Shown here piece after piece: positions 7,904 through 15,410 of a DNA stretch of 41,759 nucleotides (position 1 is its first letter; each line of letters starts with the position of its first letter). Below the pieces are notes generated by a model that worked only from the letters and a program-made list of their open reading frames with translations, was not told the DNA's origin and did not search any database. A program made the translations under genes and the position numbers. Source of the stretch: CAYZJV01 sp964482325 (GTDB lineage: Bacteria; Spirochaetota; Spirochaetia; Sphaerochaetales; Sphaerochaetaceae); contig CAYZXD010000020.1 in NCBI GenBank assembly GCA_964482325.1, positions 1 to 41,759 on the forward strand. Reading direction: 5' to 3'.

Positions 7904-9201
7904 AGTTTTTCCTTCTTCAGTGATGCAAGACGTACGGAAACTGCAGTTGCATGAGCTTCCAATGATTCAGCGGTGGCGAGAGTCTCAACCACCGGTCCGA
8001 GCGAGCCAATCCCTTGAGCGGTTATCTGCTGAAAGGTGATCTTCCGATAAAAAGAATCGAGAGATACTCCACTATAGGAACGAGCCCACCCTGCAGTTGG
8101 AAGCGTGTGGTTAGTTCCACTCGCATAATCACCCATCGATTCGCACGAATAGGGTCCAAGGAAAACTGATCCTGCATGAAGCACCTGATCTGCCAAAGTC
8201 TCTGGATGGTCGACCGCAAGGATAAGATGTTCAGGTGCATATCGGTTGATTACATCGGCAGCTTCAGCAACAGAAGCCACTATAATGATCTTAGCATGGG
8301 CTAACGAAGCCGTTGCGTGCTCAGGATGTTTCAAGGTGTTAAGCTGATTGAGTACCTCTGCTTCAACGGCATCGGCAATACTATGCCCAGTTTGAGTATC
8401 TGCGGCACAAACAACCAGGATCGCATGACTGTCCGGTCCATGTTCAGCCTGGCTGAGCATATCTGCTGCAGCAAATCGGGGGTTGCTGGTCTCATCTATA
8501 ACCACCATCACCTCAGAAGGACCGGCGGGCATATCGATAGCACATTGATTTGCAGCAACCTGTTGTTTTGCTTCAGTGACAAAACGATTTCCCGGCCCGA
8601 AAATCTTATCGACAGGGGGCAATGACTGTGTTCCGTAGGCCATAGCCGCTATTGCCTGCGCTCCTCCTGAAACAAGAATCGTGGTAACACCACTGATTAG
8701 GGCACTGTACAGTATAGCAGGATGTATAGTGCCGTCGCGTTGCGGCGGTGTGGCAAGAACAATGTCTCGACATCCCGCAAGGTGTGCTGGGATAGCAAGC
8801 ATCAATACCGTAGAAAATAACGGGGCATTCCCTCCGGGTATATAGAGTCCCACCCGCTGTACCGGCACACTCTTTCGCCAGCAGGTGACTCCCGGTTCTG
8901 TCTCAACACATTCATCCTTCGGTCGTTGTGCTTCGTGGAAACGGGTAATATGGTCTTTTGCAGATTCAATAGCAACTTTCAGGGATGCAGAAACTGTAGC
9001 GGCAGCAGATTCCCACTGATTGCGAGACAGTAGTACGTGTGATAATGCAACCTGCTCAAACCGATACGCATAATCTATCAGGGCAGCATCACCTTTTGTA
9101 CGAACATTTTCAATAATTTCAGCAACCGTCTGTCGTACCGATTCGACCTGCATTGCAGGTCGTGCGAGATCCTGATCCGTTACCTGGATGATCCGCTGCA
9201 T
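7900..9201 (-). CDS. hisD: Histidinol dehydrogenase
   Basis: A 433-residue zinc enzyme that oxidises histidinol to histidine in two NAD-dependent steps, the last reactions of the pathway. Family landmarks seen are IPGGNAPLFSTVLM, KIFGPGN, MPAGPSEV, QAEHGPDSHA and YAPEHL. Length is normal. AGGAGG lies 5 nt before the ATG and just after the hisG stop. It ends in a 4-nt overlap with hisC. Confidence 0.96.
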   Translation of the reverse strand: MQRIIQVTDQDLARPAMQVESVRQTVAEIIENVRTKGDAALIDYAYRFEQVALSHVLLSRNQWESAAATVSASLKVAIESAKDHITRFHEAQRPKDECVETEPGVTCWRKSVPVQRVGLYIPGGNAPLFSTVLMLAIPAHLAGCRDIVLATPPQRDGTIHPAILYSALISGVTTILVSGGAQAIAAMAYGTQSLPPVDKIFGPGNRFVTEAKQQVAANQCAIDMPAGPSEVMVVIDETSNPRFAAADMLSQAEHGPDSHAILVVCAADTQTGHSIADAVEAEVLNQLNTLKHPEHATASLAHAKIIIVASVAEAADVINRYAPEHLILAVDHPETLADQVLHAGSVFLGPYSCESMGDYASGTNHTLPTAGWARSYSGVSLDSFYRKITFQQITAQGIGSLGPVVETLATAESLEAHATAVSVRLASLKKEKL

Positions 9202-9210
9202 TCCATCCTC

Positions 9211-10071
9211 CTAATCAGCCATTTTTTCGATGGCAGTAACCAGAATACCTTGTGCACCGAGAGCTTTCAACTGTTCCAGGACATCCCAGAATCGGGTCTC
9301 CTTCACGACTGTCTGCACGGCACACCACGAAGAATCCATCAGCGGAGTTACGGTCGGACTTTTCATACCGCCGATAATAGCGGCCGCCTGATCAAGATGT
9401 TCCTTCGGCAGGTTGAACATGATGTACTTATAATCATCGGCGCGCATCACTGCATCTATACGCAGCATCAGCCGATCAAGGATAGCACGCTTTGGTTCAC
9501 TCAGTTCACGATGTGCAATCATCACTGCCGTACTATGATAAATTGCCTCAACTTCGCGCAATCCGTTGCTAGCCAAAGTTGCTCCTGTACTCACCAAATC
9601 ACAGATCGCATCGGAGACCCCGATGGATGGAGTAATCTCAACAGATCCCGAGATCTCATAAATCTTTGCATCCACTTGAGCTTCACTGAGCTTCTGTGCG
9701 AGTATCCCCGGATAACTCGTAGCTATCCGTTTTCCTGCAAGCGAAGAAAGGCCTGTATAGGCAAACCCCTCGGGAACCGCAATGGAAAGACGACAGCGAG
9801 AGAAGCCCAGATCTTTGATCACATCCAAATCGAGTGCCTGTTCATCAAATTCATTTCGACCGACAATGCCGATATCGGCAACCCCATCGAAGACATAGCG
9901 GGGAATATCGTCATCTCGAAGATAGAGAAACTCAATAGGGAAATTATCGGCAGACTCCTTAAGCAATCGAGAGTCGCTGCCAAACTTTATTCCGCAATCC
10001 CTAATGATCTTGAGCGATTTTTCGCTCAGACGACCGCTTTTCTGTACGGCAATTCTCAGTTGAGTTTCCAT
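9211..10071 (-). CDS. hisG: ATP phosphoribosyltransferase, long form
   Basis: A 286-residue HisG that catalyses the first, feedback-controlled step, ATP plus PRPP to PR-ATP. Length and the C-terminal third (about 220-286, ending LKALGAQGILVTAIEKM) mark it as the long form with its own ACT-like histidine-sensing domain, so no HisZ is needed. Conserved stretches are QKSGRLS, RDDDIP and the PRPP loop DLVSTGATL. By eye it is very close to E. coli HisG over its length. GAGGAGG lies 5 nt before the ATG. It is the first structural gene after the attenuator. Confidence 0.96.
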   Translation of the reverse strand: METQLRIAVQKSGRLSEKSLKIIRDCGIKFGSDSRLLKESADNFPIEFLYLRDDDIPRYVFDGVADIGIVGRNEFDEQALDLDVIKDLGFSRCRLSIAVPEGFAYTGLSSLAGKRIATSYPGILAQKLSEAQVDAKIYEISGSVEITPSIGVSDAICDLVSTGATLASNGLREVEAIYHSTAVMIAHRELSEPKRAILDRLMLRIDAVMRADDYKYIMFNLPKEHLDQAAAIIGGMKSPTVTPLMDSSWCAVQTVVKETRFWDVLEQLKALGAQGILVTAIEKMAD

Positions 10072-10124
10072 GTTCCCTCCTCGATACTATCATCTCAATT
10101 CCAACAATACTGACCACACGATAC

Positions 10125-10151
10125 AAAAAAACTCCGCGAAATGCGGAGCTT
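10125..10151 (-). terminator. his attenuator terminator (3:4 hairpin)
   Basis: On the minus strand CTCCGC (10143-10148), loop ATTTC, then GCGGAG (10132-10137), followed at once by seven T (10125-10131). It is a classical intrinsic terminator placed 54 nt before hisG and after the his leader peptide, the position expected for an attenuator. Confidence 0.9.
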
Positions 10152-10221
10152 GGTGATACCTATTTATCAGCGCACACGCATTTCATCAGAACTTCATGAG
10201 ATGATGGTGATGCAGTGCGCT
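10141..10221 (-). promoter_or_regulatory. his leader RNA: pause (1:2) and antiterminator (2:3) structures
   Basis: Arm 1 (10210-10221, over the Ser-Ala-Leu-His codons) pairs with arm 2 (10169-10181): AGCGCAC with GTGCGCT, then GCAT with ATGC across a small bulge, enclosing the remaining His codons and the stop codon. Arm 2 can instead pair with arm 3 of the terminator: ATGCG (10177-10181) with CGCAT (10141-10145), and GCT (10169-10171) with AGC (10148-10150). A ribosome stalled on His codons would cover arm 1, free arm 2 and block the terminator. Pairings were drawn by hand, without energies. Confidence 0.75.
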
Positions 10222-10233
10222 TGCAGTTTTCAT
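10186..10233 (-). CDS. hisL: his operon leader peptide
   Basis: A 15-codon frame encoding MKTASALHHHHLMKF, with four consecutive histidine codons (CAT CAC CAT CAT). It lies 115 nt upstream of hisG and before a terminator hairpin. The His run, the position and the alternative RNA pairings together identify a ribosome-mediated attenuator leader. There is no good Shine-Dalgarno, and the predicted transcription start coincides with the A of the ATG, so the peptide may be translated from a leaderless mRNA. The next in-frame codons upstream include a TAG, so no longer frame is possible. Confidence 0.9.
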   Translation of the reverse strand: MKTASALHHHHLMKF

Positions 10234-10239
10234 GGCCTG

Positions 10240-10268
10240 AGCCTATCTAACCTCTGAAGTTGTGTCAA
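10240..10268 (-). promoter_or_regulatory. his operon sigma-70 promoter
   Basis: A perfect -35 box TTGACA (10263-10268), 17-bp spacer, then a weak -10 box TAGGCT (10240-10245). The -35 box begins 6 nt past the DUF308 stop codon. The -10 box ends 6 nt before the leader-peptide ATG, placing +1 at or next to 10233. I see no terminator between DUF308 and this promoter, so some read-through is possible. Confidence 0.7.
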
Positions 10269-10274
10269 GTGGCC

Positions 10275-10853
10275 TTATTTCTCGATAGTTACATCAACTG
10301 CTTCAACCGTATCTGTACCACGCTTTCTCAAGAACACTGCAAGCAGTCCAAGGGTTATGCCGACCACAATGATGATAATACCGAATACGGTCACCAGGAG
10401 ATTCGCTACATCCCGGGGGAACAGGAAGAGTAATACGGCGATCACCAGAGAGATCAATCCTTCCGTTACGAGAGGAAGCGGAGGAAATCCAGCTGCCTTC
10501 ACTGCAAAAGCATCAATACAGAGCACGATGGCAGCGATGAGCATCTGAGCTGCAAGTAAATATATGATAACGGTCCATACAGCTTCCCCAGTAGCAAGCG
10601 GCATGATCACGGCAAGTACACCGATGATCAGCCCCAGAATTCCTTTCACCAAGGTCGACCCATGATTGAATTTTCCAAATGCATATCGATTCATCGTAGC
10701 CAGACTGGTAATACCGGTCACGATTGCGACCACCCCTAGCGCCATGATGAGTATCTGCTTGAACAGATCCTGCCTCACTAAAATAAACACTCCGAGAGCA
10801 ACAATGACCAAAGCTGCAAGCAACTGCAGAATCCACGCGCCTCTGCCTTTCAT
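10275..10853 (-). CDS. DUF308 (HdeD-like) membrane protein
   Basis: A 192-residue, very hydrophobic protein with about six membrane helices arranged as three hairpins, with short charged ends (MKGRGAW at the start, a KRGTDTVEAVDVTIEK tail). Spacing, small residues and the helix-pair repeat fit the DUF308/HdeD family, whose E. coli member is linked to acid stress; the biochemical function is unknown. GGAGG lies 6-7 nt before the ATG. It lies directly upstream of the his promoter on the same strand and diverges from yjjG. Confidence 0.75.
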   Translation of the reverse strand: MKGRGAWILQLLAALVIVALGVFILVRQDLFKQILIMALGVVAIVTGITSLATMNRYAFGKFNHGSTLVKGILGLIIGVLAVIMPLATGEAVWTVIIYLLAAQMLIAAIVLCIDAFAVKAAGFPPLPLVTEGLISLVIAVLLFLFPRDVANLLVTVFGIIIIVVGITLGLLAVFLRKRGTDTVEAVDVTIEK

Positions 10854-10881
10854 GAACGGCCTCCATTAACCGGCATGCCCG

Positions 10882-10910
10882 TTGCACAGAAGCAAAGCTA
10901 CCGGTATAGT
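10882..10910 (+). promoter_or_regulatory. Candidate promoter of the yjjG-like gene
   Basis: TTGCAC (10882-10887), 17-bp spacer, TATAGT (10905-10910). The predicted start near 10917 leaves a leader of about 33 nt containing AAAGGA 6 nt before the ATG at 10950. Confidence 0.5.
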
Positions 10911-10911
10911 G

Positions 10912-10940
10912 AGATTAGTACGTTTCGCCCGTGATGTAAA
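10912..10940 (-). promoter_or_regulatory. Candidate promoter of the DUF308 gene
   Basis: On the minus strand TTTACA (10935-10940), 17-bp spacer, TAATCT (10912-10917). The -35 box is good and the -10 box weak. It overlaps the transcribed leader of yjjG. Confidence 0.33.
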
Positions 10941-10949
10941 GGAATTACT

Positions 10950-11648
10950 ATGTACGATCATCTCTTCTTTGACGCAGACGGTACCCTCTTCGATTTTGTA
11001 GCAGCTCAAAACTGGGCATTATACCAGGTGTTCACCGAATTTGGAATTCCCGCCAATGAAGATGCCCTTCAGACCTACAGCGATATCAACGCAGGTGTCT
11101 GGCTGGAATTTGAGCAGGGTCTCATTTCCATCCGCAAACTCAAAACAGAACGATTCCGACGATTCTTTGACCGCTACCAAGTTACCGGTAATCCCGAAAC
11201 ATGTGCTGAAGAATACATGAAAACACTCGGTCGTTCATACCATCTTTACGATGATGTCCTGACTACCCTCGACACACTACAGCAGCGAGGTATTCCGATG
11301 TCGATGATCACCAACGGTCTTTCTTCGGTACAGCGGGGTCGATTGGAAGCAACGGGTACCGCACACTATTTTAAAGCTATCATTATCAGTGAGGAAATCG
11401 GTGTGCAGAAACCGCATCGATCCTATTTTTCCCGTGCTCTGGAGATGGCAGAGGAAGCAGGGTTTCCATCAAAACACCCGCTGATCATAGGCGATAGCCC
11501 CACCAGCGACATCCAAGGCGGGCTGAACGCACACATAGATACCTGTTGGATTAACCGTTTTTCCATGGAAGCCGATCCGGCAGTTCCCGCTAATTATGAG
11601 GTCAGTAATCTGCATCAGTTCATGACGCTACTCGACAATCTCGACTAA
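10950..11648 (+). CDS. yjjG: HAD-family 5'-nucleotidase, YjjG type
   Basis: A 232-residue haloacid dehalogenase-type hydrolase. The nucleophile and acid/base are D8 and D10 (FFDADGTLF), motif II is MITNG, motif III lysine is in GVQKPHRS and motif IV is GDSPTSDIQGG. A helical cap lies at about 15-90. The match to E. coli YjjG extends through RLEATG.. YF.. ISEEIGVQKP and TCWIN. YjjG removes phosphate from (non-canonical) pyrimidine nucleoside monophosphates, a house-cleaning role in the cytosol. The 3' end overlaps the convergent FKBP gene by 21 nt. Confidence 0.88.
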   Translation: MYDHLFFDADGTLFDFVAAQNWALYQVFTEFGIPANEDALQTYSDINAGVWLEFEQGLISIRKLKTERFRRFFDRYQVTGNPETCAEEYMKTLGRSYHLYDDVLTTLDTLQQRGIPMSMITNGLSSVQRGRLEATGTAHYFKAIIISEEIGVQKPHRSYFSRALEMAEEAGFPSKHPLIIGDSPTSDIQGGLNAHIDTCWINRFSMEADPAVPANYEVSNLHQFMTLLDNLD

Positions 11649-12497
11649 TTCCACGTCAAAGATCAATAACGTATTCGGTTCAATCCGTGTAGACCCTTCT
11701 GCTCCGTAACCGAGCTCGGGATGGACATAGAATCGGTACTCAGATCCTTCAGGCATTAACATGAGCCCTTCCCGAAAGCCAGGGATCATGGTATTGAGAT
11801 CAAACGTACTGGGAATACCCCGGATCGAAGCATCACCTTCACGTCCATCAAGGTAGGTAAGCCGATAATTGACCCGAACTCGATCGCTTTCTGCAGGTCG
11901 GTCTCCTTCAGTATCAGCAATCACCTCATACTGCAGACCGCTATCAGTGGTAATCACTCCCTGCCGTTTCCCGTTTACGGCGAGAAAACTCTCTGCATCT
12001 GCAAGGTTCTTTGCAGCAAGTTCCTCAAGACGTCTTGCCGCCTCACTGATCAGCTTGTCCTGAAACTCAAAGAGCACCGTGTTCATCATCTGCTCAGGGA
12101 TAAGCGGCATATGGTCGATCCCGGCATCATAGGCACCCCGAGCAAAGTAGACTGCATCAAGGTCCTCGACATCCCGCATCGCCGCTTCCATCAATAAATA
12201 CCCGTAGGTGTAACTGAAACGGTCTTCCAGTGTCTCTGGAACGGGAAGCTGTTCAACTAATGTCTGCAAGGAAAGCTGCAGGTCTTCTGTTTCAGGTTGT
12301 GCCTCCATGGGTACTTCATCTGCTGCAGATTCCGAGAGCGCTTCTGTATGTGGTTTTTCTGGTTCCTGAATAGCAGGTGAAACCTCTGATGATACCGCCT
12401 GCACTTCGTTCTGTGCACAACCGGAAAATCCAAATGCTGCGAGGAGCACAACGAGAATAACCGGTATACCTATATGCTTGTGTAACCGTAATACCAT
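11628..12497 (-). CDS. FKBP-type peptidyl-prolyl isomerase lipoprotein
   Basis: A 289-residue exported protein with a signal peptide ending in the lipobox FSGC (Cys about 27), then a low-complexity Glu/Pro/Ser linker (about 30-75). A helical FKBP_N-like dimerisation segment (about 80-175) starts with LEDRFSYTYGYLL, and a C-terminal FKBP domain (about 180-289) carries VRVNYRLTYLDG, PGFREGLMLMPEGSEYRFYVHPELGYG. This is the Mip/FkpA layout for a periplasmic folding chaperone, here membrane-anchored by lipid. The start has AAGGA 9 nt upstream. It is the last gene of the minus-strand run and overlaps yjjG tail to tail. Confidence 0.88.
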   Translation of the reverse strand: MVLRLHKHIGIPVILVVLLAAFGFSGCAQNEVQAVSSEVSPAIQEPEKPHTEALSESAADEVPMEAQPETEDLQLSLQTLVEQLPVPETLEDRFSYTYGYLLMEAAMRDVEDLDAVYFARGAYDAGIDHMPLIPEQMMNTVLFEFQDKLISEAARRLEELAAKNLADAESFLAVNGKRQGVITTDSGLQYEVIADTEGDRPAESDRVRVNYRLTYLDGREGDASIRGIPSTFDLNTMIPGFREGLMLMPEGSEYRFYVHPELGYGAEGSTRIEPNTLLIFDVELVEIVE

Positions 12498-12561
12498 GAA
12501 ACGACGTCCTTATCCCCTGCCCCTTTTATCGATGGTAACCGCAAAGTACCTTGTCGTCCAC

Positions 12562-13089
12562 CTATTTCTGTTGAAACACTGAATTACCCATGCTATCGAT
12601 GCCGACGAGGGCGGGAAATTGAAATACTGCAAGCTGCAGCAAAGCCTCCGGACCGAGATCGGCAAACGCAACTGTCGATACTGACTGTACGGTTTTAGCA
12701 TACAAGGCTCCACATCCTCCATATGCTACGAAGTAGATTCCCCGATTTCTGACAATTGCTTCCACCACGGTATCATTGCGTGGACCTTTCCCGATGGTGG
12801 CAACAAGTCCTGCATCGTACAGCTCACCGGTAAAAGGATCCATTCGAGCCGAGGTTGTCGGGCCGCATGATCCGATCACCATACCTTCCGGTGTTGCTGC
12901 AGGTCCCATATAATAGATGGTCTCTCCTGCAAGGGAAATCGGAAGATCCCGTCCATTTTTCCGGGCATCAGCAAGCCGTTGATGCACCTGATCACGCCCG
13001 ACCAGCAGAGTACCGGTAAAAAGCACTCGGTCATACGCTCGCAAGGAGAGTCGATCCGAAACACTTAGGGGAAGTAACAACTCACGCAT
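12562..13089 (-). CDS. Class I fumarate hydratase, beta subunit
   Basis: A 175-residue C-terminal-type subunit of the two-subunit iron-sulfur fumarase (or closely related tartrate dehydratase). Signature stretches are YYMGPAATPEGMVIGSCGPTT and MDPFTGELYDAGL followed by IGKG. The start chosen is the ATG at 13089 (MRELLLPL), with TGGAGG upstream. The open frame continues 30 codons into the alpha gene but out of family. It overlaps the alpha gene by 8 nt, so the two are coupled. Substrate cannot be settled by eye; fumarate is the default. Confidence 0.88.
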   Translation of the reverse strand: MRELLLPLSVSDRLSLRAYDRVLFTGTLLVGRDQVHQRLADARKNGRDLPISLAGETIYYMGPAATPEGMVIGSCGPTTSARMDPFTGELYDAGLVATIGKGPRNDTVVEAIVRNRGIYFVAYGGCGALYAKTVQSVSTVAFADLGPEALLQLAVFQFPALVGIDSMGNSVFQQK

Positions 13090-13984
13090 CTGCAGCCTCC
13101 AATACAATCCGGGTTTTCCGATCAGCCCAGCAGCTGATAGAGATGCCCACGGGAAGCCCCGCAATATGGGTGCTTTCATACTCCACAGCTACCCCGAGGG
13201 TAGTCAGCGGCCCCCCCATTCCCCCCGGTCCCACATGCGTATGCTGTAAAGCCGCTTCGATCCGGTTCTCCAATGCTGCATACCGCGGGTCCTGATGAGA
13301 GACCCCGACAGGTCTGAGTAGCGCCTGCTTCGACAGCTGGAGAGCACGTTCTGATGTACCACCAAGACCGATCCCGACCACAATGGGAGGACATGGTTTC
13401 CCTCCTGCCGCAATAACTCTGGATTTCACCACCTCAATGATATCCTCAACCTGTGCAGTGGGGTTAAGCATATCCAATGATGAACAGTTTTCACTACCGA
13501 ACCCTTTGAGCATGATATCGATGACGATACCCGGGGATTCACTTGGCTGCCAATGTATAATCGGGGGAAGATTATTCTGTGTGTTCTTTCGATCAAATAC
13601 CGGATCCTGTACCACCGAGTTTCTAAAATTCCCTGCCAGAGCAGCCTCCCGTGCCCCCTCCGTAATTACCTGCTCTATTTCTTGCATGGTAAAAGGGGCA
13701 TTTGGCCCCACTGAAACAGAGGCAACTACCATACCGGTATCCTGACAGAGCGGGAGATGCGTTTCATCGGCTATCCCAATATTTTTCAGAATCATAGCAA
13801 GCACATCTGCAGAAGCAGCGTATGCATCACGGCGTGTGTCGTCAGAACGCAGTTCATCCATAAGTTGCCGGGTTTGGCGTTCCATAGCCTGTATTCGCAC
13901 CACCAGCTCGGGCTCTATATGCGTAGCTGCATGCATCAGTGCATGCTGCACGTTGCGTATTGCATCCTGCACCTTCTGATTCAT
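13082..13984 (-). CDS. Class I fumarate hydratase, alpha subunit
   Basis: A 300-residue N-terminal-type subunit that binds an oxygen-sensitive [4Fe-4S] cluster and interconverts fumarate and malate with the beta subunit. C80 is in LPLCQDTG and C198 in GGKPCPPIVVG, both in typical ligand contexts; C167 (GSENCSS) is a candidate third ligand. KGFGSEN and GIGLGGT are also conserved. AAAGGAGGT lies before the ATG. It follows the VanZ-like gene with a 1-nt overlap. The split, cluster-dependent form fits an anaerobic or microaerobic lifestyle. Confidence 0.9.
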   Translation of the reverse strand: MNQKVQDAIRNVQHALMHAATHIEPELVVRIQAMERQTRQLMDELRSDDTRRDAYAASADVLAMILKNIGIADETHLPLCQDTGMVVASVSVGPNAPFTMQEIEQVITEGAREAALAGNFRNSVVQDPVFDRKNTQNNLPPIIHWQPSESPGIVIDIMLKGFGSENCSSLDMLNPTAQVEDIIEVVKSRVIAAGGKPCPPIVVGIGLGGTSERALQLSKQALLRPVGVSHQDPRYAALENRIEAALQHTHVGPGGMGGPLTTLGVAVEYESTHIAGLPVGISISCWADRKTRIVLEAADA

Positions 13985-14415
13985 CAGGACCTCCTTTCAA
14001 CCAGTCGTACGGCAGTAATCACAGACAGACCTAAAACAATCCCAACAAGTCCTCCGAGCGTATCGGCTACAATATCCAAAAACTCGAAACCTCTGCTGAA
14101 AAGGGGTTGTATTACTTCAGCCCCTGATCCCAATACGATCACCGTCCCGATAACTATCAATATCCGGTATCGGTGCACCTGTACTATCTCTTTGAAGCTC
14201 GTTTGCATATCGTCCTTTGCCATGGCACAGATCATACTGCAGGCGAAAGCGGCATAGGCAAGAGCATGGGCAGCCTTATCACCCATAATTGCAATCCACC
14301 CCGTCTGGGCGACGGTCTCACCGGGAAGGAGGGATAGCACCCAGATTGCCACCAGAATAGCAGGAGCAGCAATTCTACCGAGGATACGCACCCAAGAGAA
14401 CAGGGGAGAGTTCAT
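13984..14415 (-). CDS. VanZ-like membrane protein
   Basis: A 143-residue protein with four hydrophobic segments (about 8-28, 45-65, 82-100, 110-133). The GDKAAHALAYAAFA motif followed by GAEVIQPLFSRGFEFLDIVADTLGG is characteristic of VanZ-like proteins, whose general function is unknown. AAGGAGA precedes the ATG, and it overlaps the upstream radical-SAM gene by 4 nt. Confidence 0.8.
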   Translation of the reverse strand: MNSPLFSWVRILGRIAAPAILVAIWVLSLLPGETVAQTGWIAIMGDKAAHALAYAAFACSMICAMAKDDMQTSFKEIVQVHRYRILIVIGTVIVLGSGAEVIQPLFSRGFEFLDIVADTLGGLVGIVLGLSVITAVRLVERRS

Positions 14416-15410
14416 ACCAGATCTCCTTGTCGGACATCCAACCGCTCCATCTCCTTCGATAAATCACGAAGAAACTGATTCTTATTACCGAAATTCAGCG
14501 GAGCTGCCAATCGATGAATCGGGGTATCACTGATAAATCGCTGAATAACCACCGAACGGGGAATACGCCGGAGGAAACGGATAGTATTCTGCACATGGAC
14601 ATCTCTGTTCGGGACGGGAAACGGCTCTTTTTGATACCGTTCGAATAATCGAGTACCGGCAACCACATGCAGATTGTGAATTTTCACCGCTTGTACCTGT
14701 GAGTCGGTAATAACACGGGCTGTATGGTGTATCGCTTCCTCTCCCTCCTGGGGAAATCCGAGAATTACATGTGCACTCACGGGCAACCCTGCTGCATGCA
14801 ATAGATGTACAGCCTCAGTGAAATCATCTACCGTGTGTCCTCTGCCGATCCAGTCAAGGGTCTCATCGTTGCCGCTTTGAAGTCCCAGTTCCACCCATAC
14901 CTGTTGTACCTGACCCTGATACGAAGCAAGCAGTGAAATAATATCATCATTCAGACAATCGGGTCTGGTACTGATTATCAGCTCCACATACGGACCGTCA
15001 GCCAAAGCACGATCATACAGCTGTTTCAAATGATCTAGGCTGTCGAAGGTATTGGTAAAAGCCTGAAAATAGATGCTCATCGCCTGTGTATGATAGCGAC
15101 GGTTGATAAAGTCACGACCTCGCTGCACCTGCTCATCCAGTGAGAGCAAACGCTGGTGAAACGATTGAATCTGATGAGAGTCGGTACGGGCATCAATGTC
15201 AGGAACAAATGAGAGATCCTTGGCAAAAGCCTGCTCCTCAGGCCGTTGATATACGGCTGAAGACCCTCGAGCATCACAGTAGATACACCCGCCTTCCCGA
15301 TGCTGCCCTCGATTGGGACAGGAAAATCCTCCATCGATACCGATCCGATATACTCGTTGCCCATACTGCTCAAGCAGGTACGAGGTGTAAGAACGCCATC
15401 TGCTGGACAT
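14412..15410 (-). CDS. Radical SAM protein, YhcC/TIGR01212 type
   Basis: A 332-residue radical-SAM protein. The cluster cysteines are C31, C42 and C45 in CPNRGQHREGGCIYC, the spaced motif typical of the YhcC family rather than the simple CX3CX2C. The barrel continues with YFQAFTNT, STRPDCL, ELGLQSGND and HVILGFPQEGEE, all family landmarks. The substrate is not established. It overlaps the VanZ gene by 4 nt and abuts the outer-membrane phospholipase gene. Confidence 0.85.
   Translation of the reverse strand: MSSRWRSYTSYLLEQYGQRVYRIGIDGGFSCPNRGQHREGGCIYCDARGSSAVYQRPEEQAFAKDLSFVPDIDARTDSHQIQSFHQRLLSLDEQVQRGRDFINRRYHTQAMSIYFQAFTNTFDSLDHLKQLYDRALADGPYVELIISTRPDCLNDDIISLLASYQGQVQQVWVELGLQSGNDETLDWIGRGHTVDDFTEAVHLLHAAGLPVSAHVILGFPQEGEEAIHHTARVITDSQVQAVKIHNLHVVAGTRLFERYQKEPFPVPNRDVHVQNTIRFLRRIPRSVVIQRFISDTPIHRLAAPLNFGNKNQFLRDLSKEMERLDVRQGDLV

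Noticed and set aside
9250..10113. 287-codon plus-strand open frame antisense to hisG
   Set aside because: It mirrors a strongly conserved gene, has a cysteine/histidine-rich random composition and no ribosome-binding site.
10950..11648. yjjG-like HAD protein as the missing histidinol-phosphatase
   Set aside because: Its motifs fit YjjG nucleotidases closely and it is transcribed away from the his operon; proximity alone is not enough.
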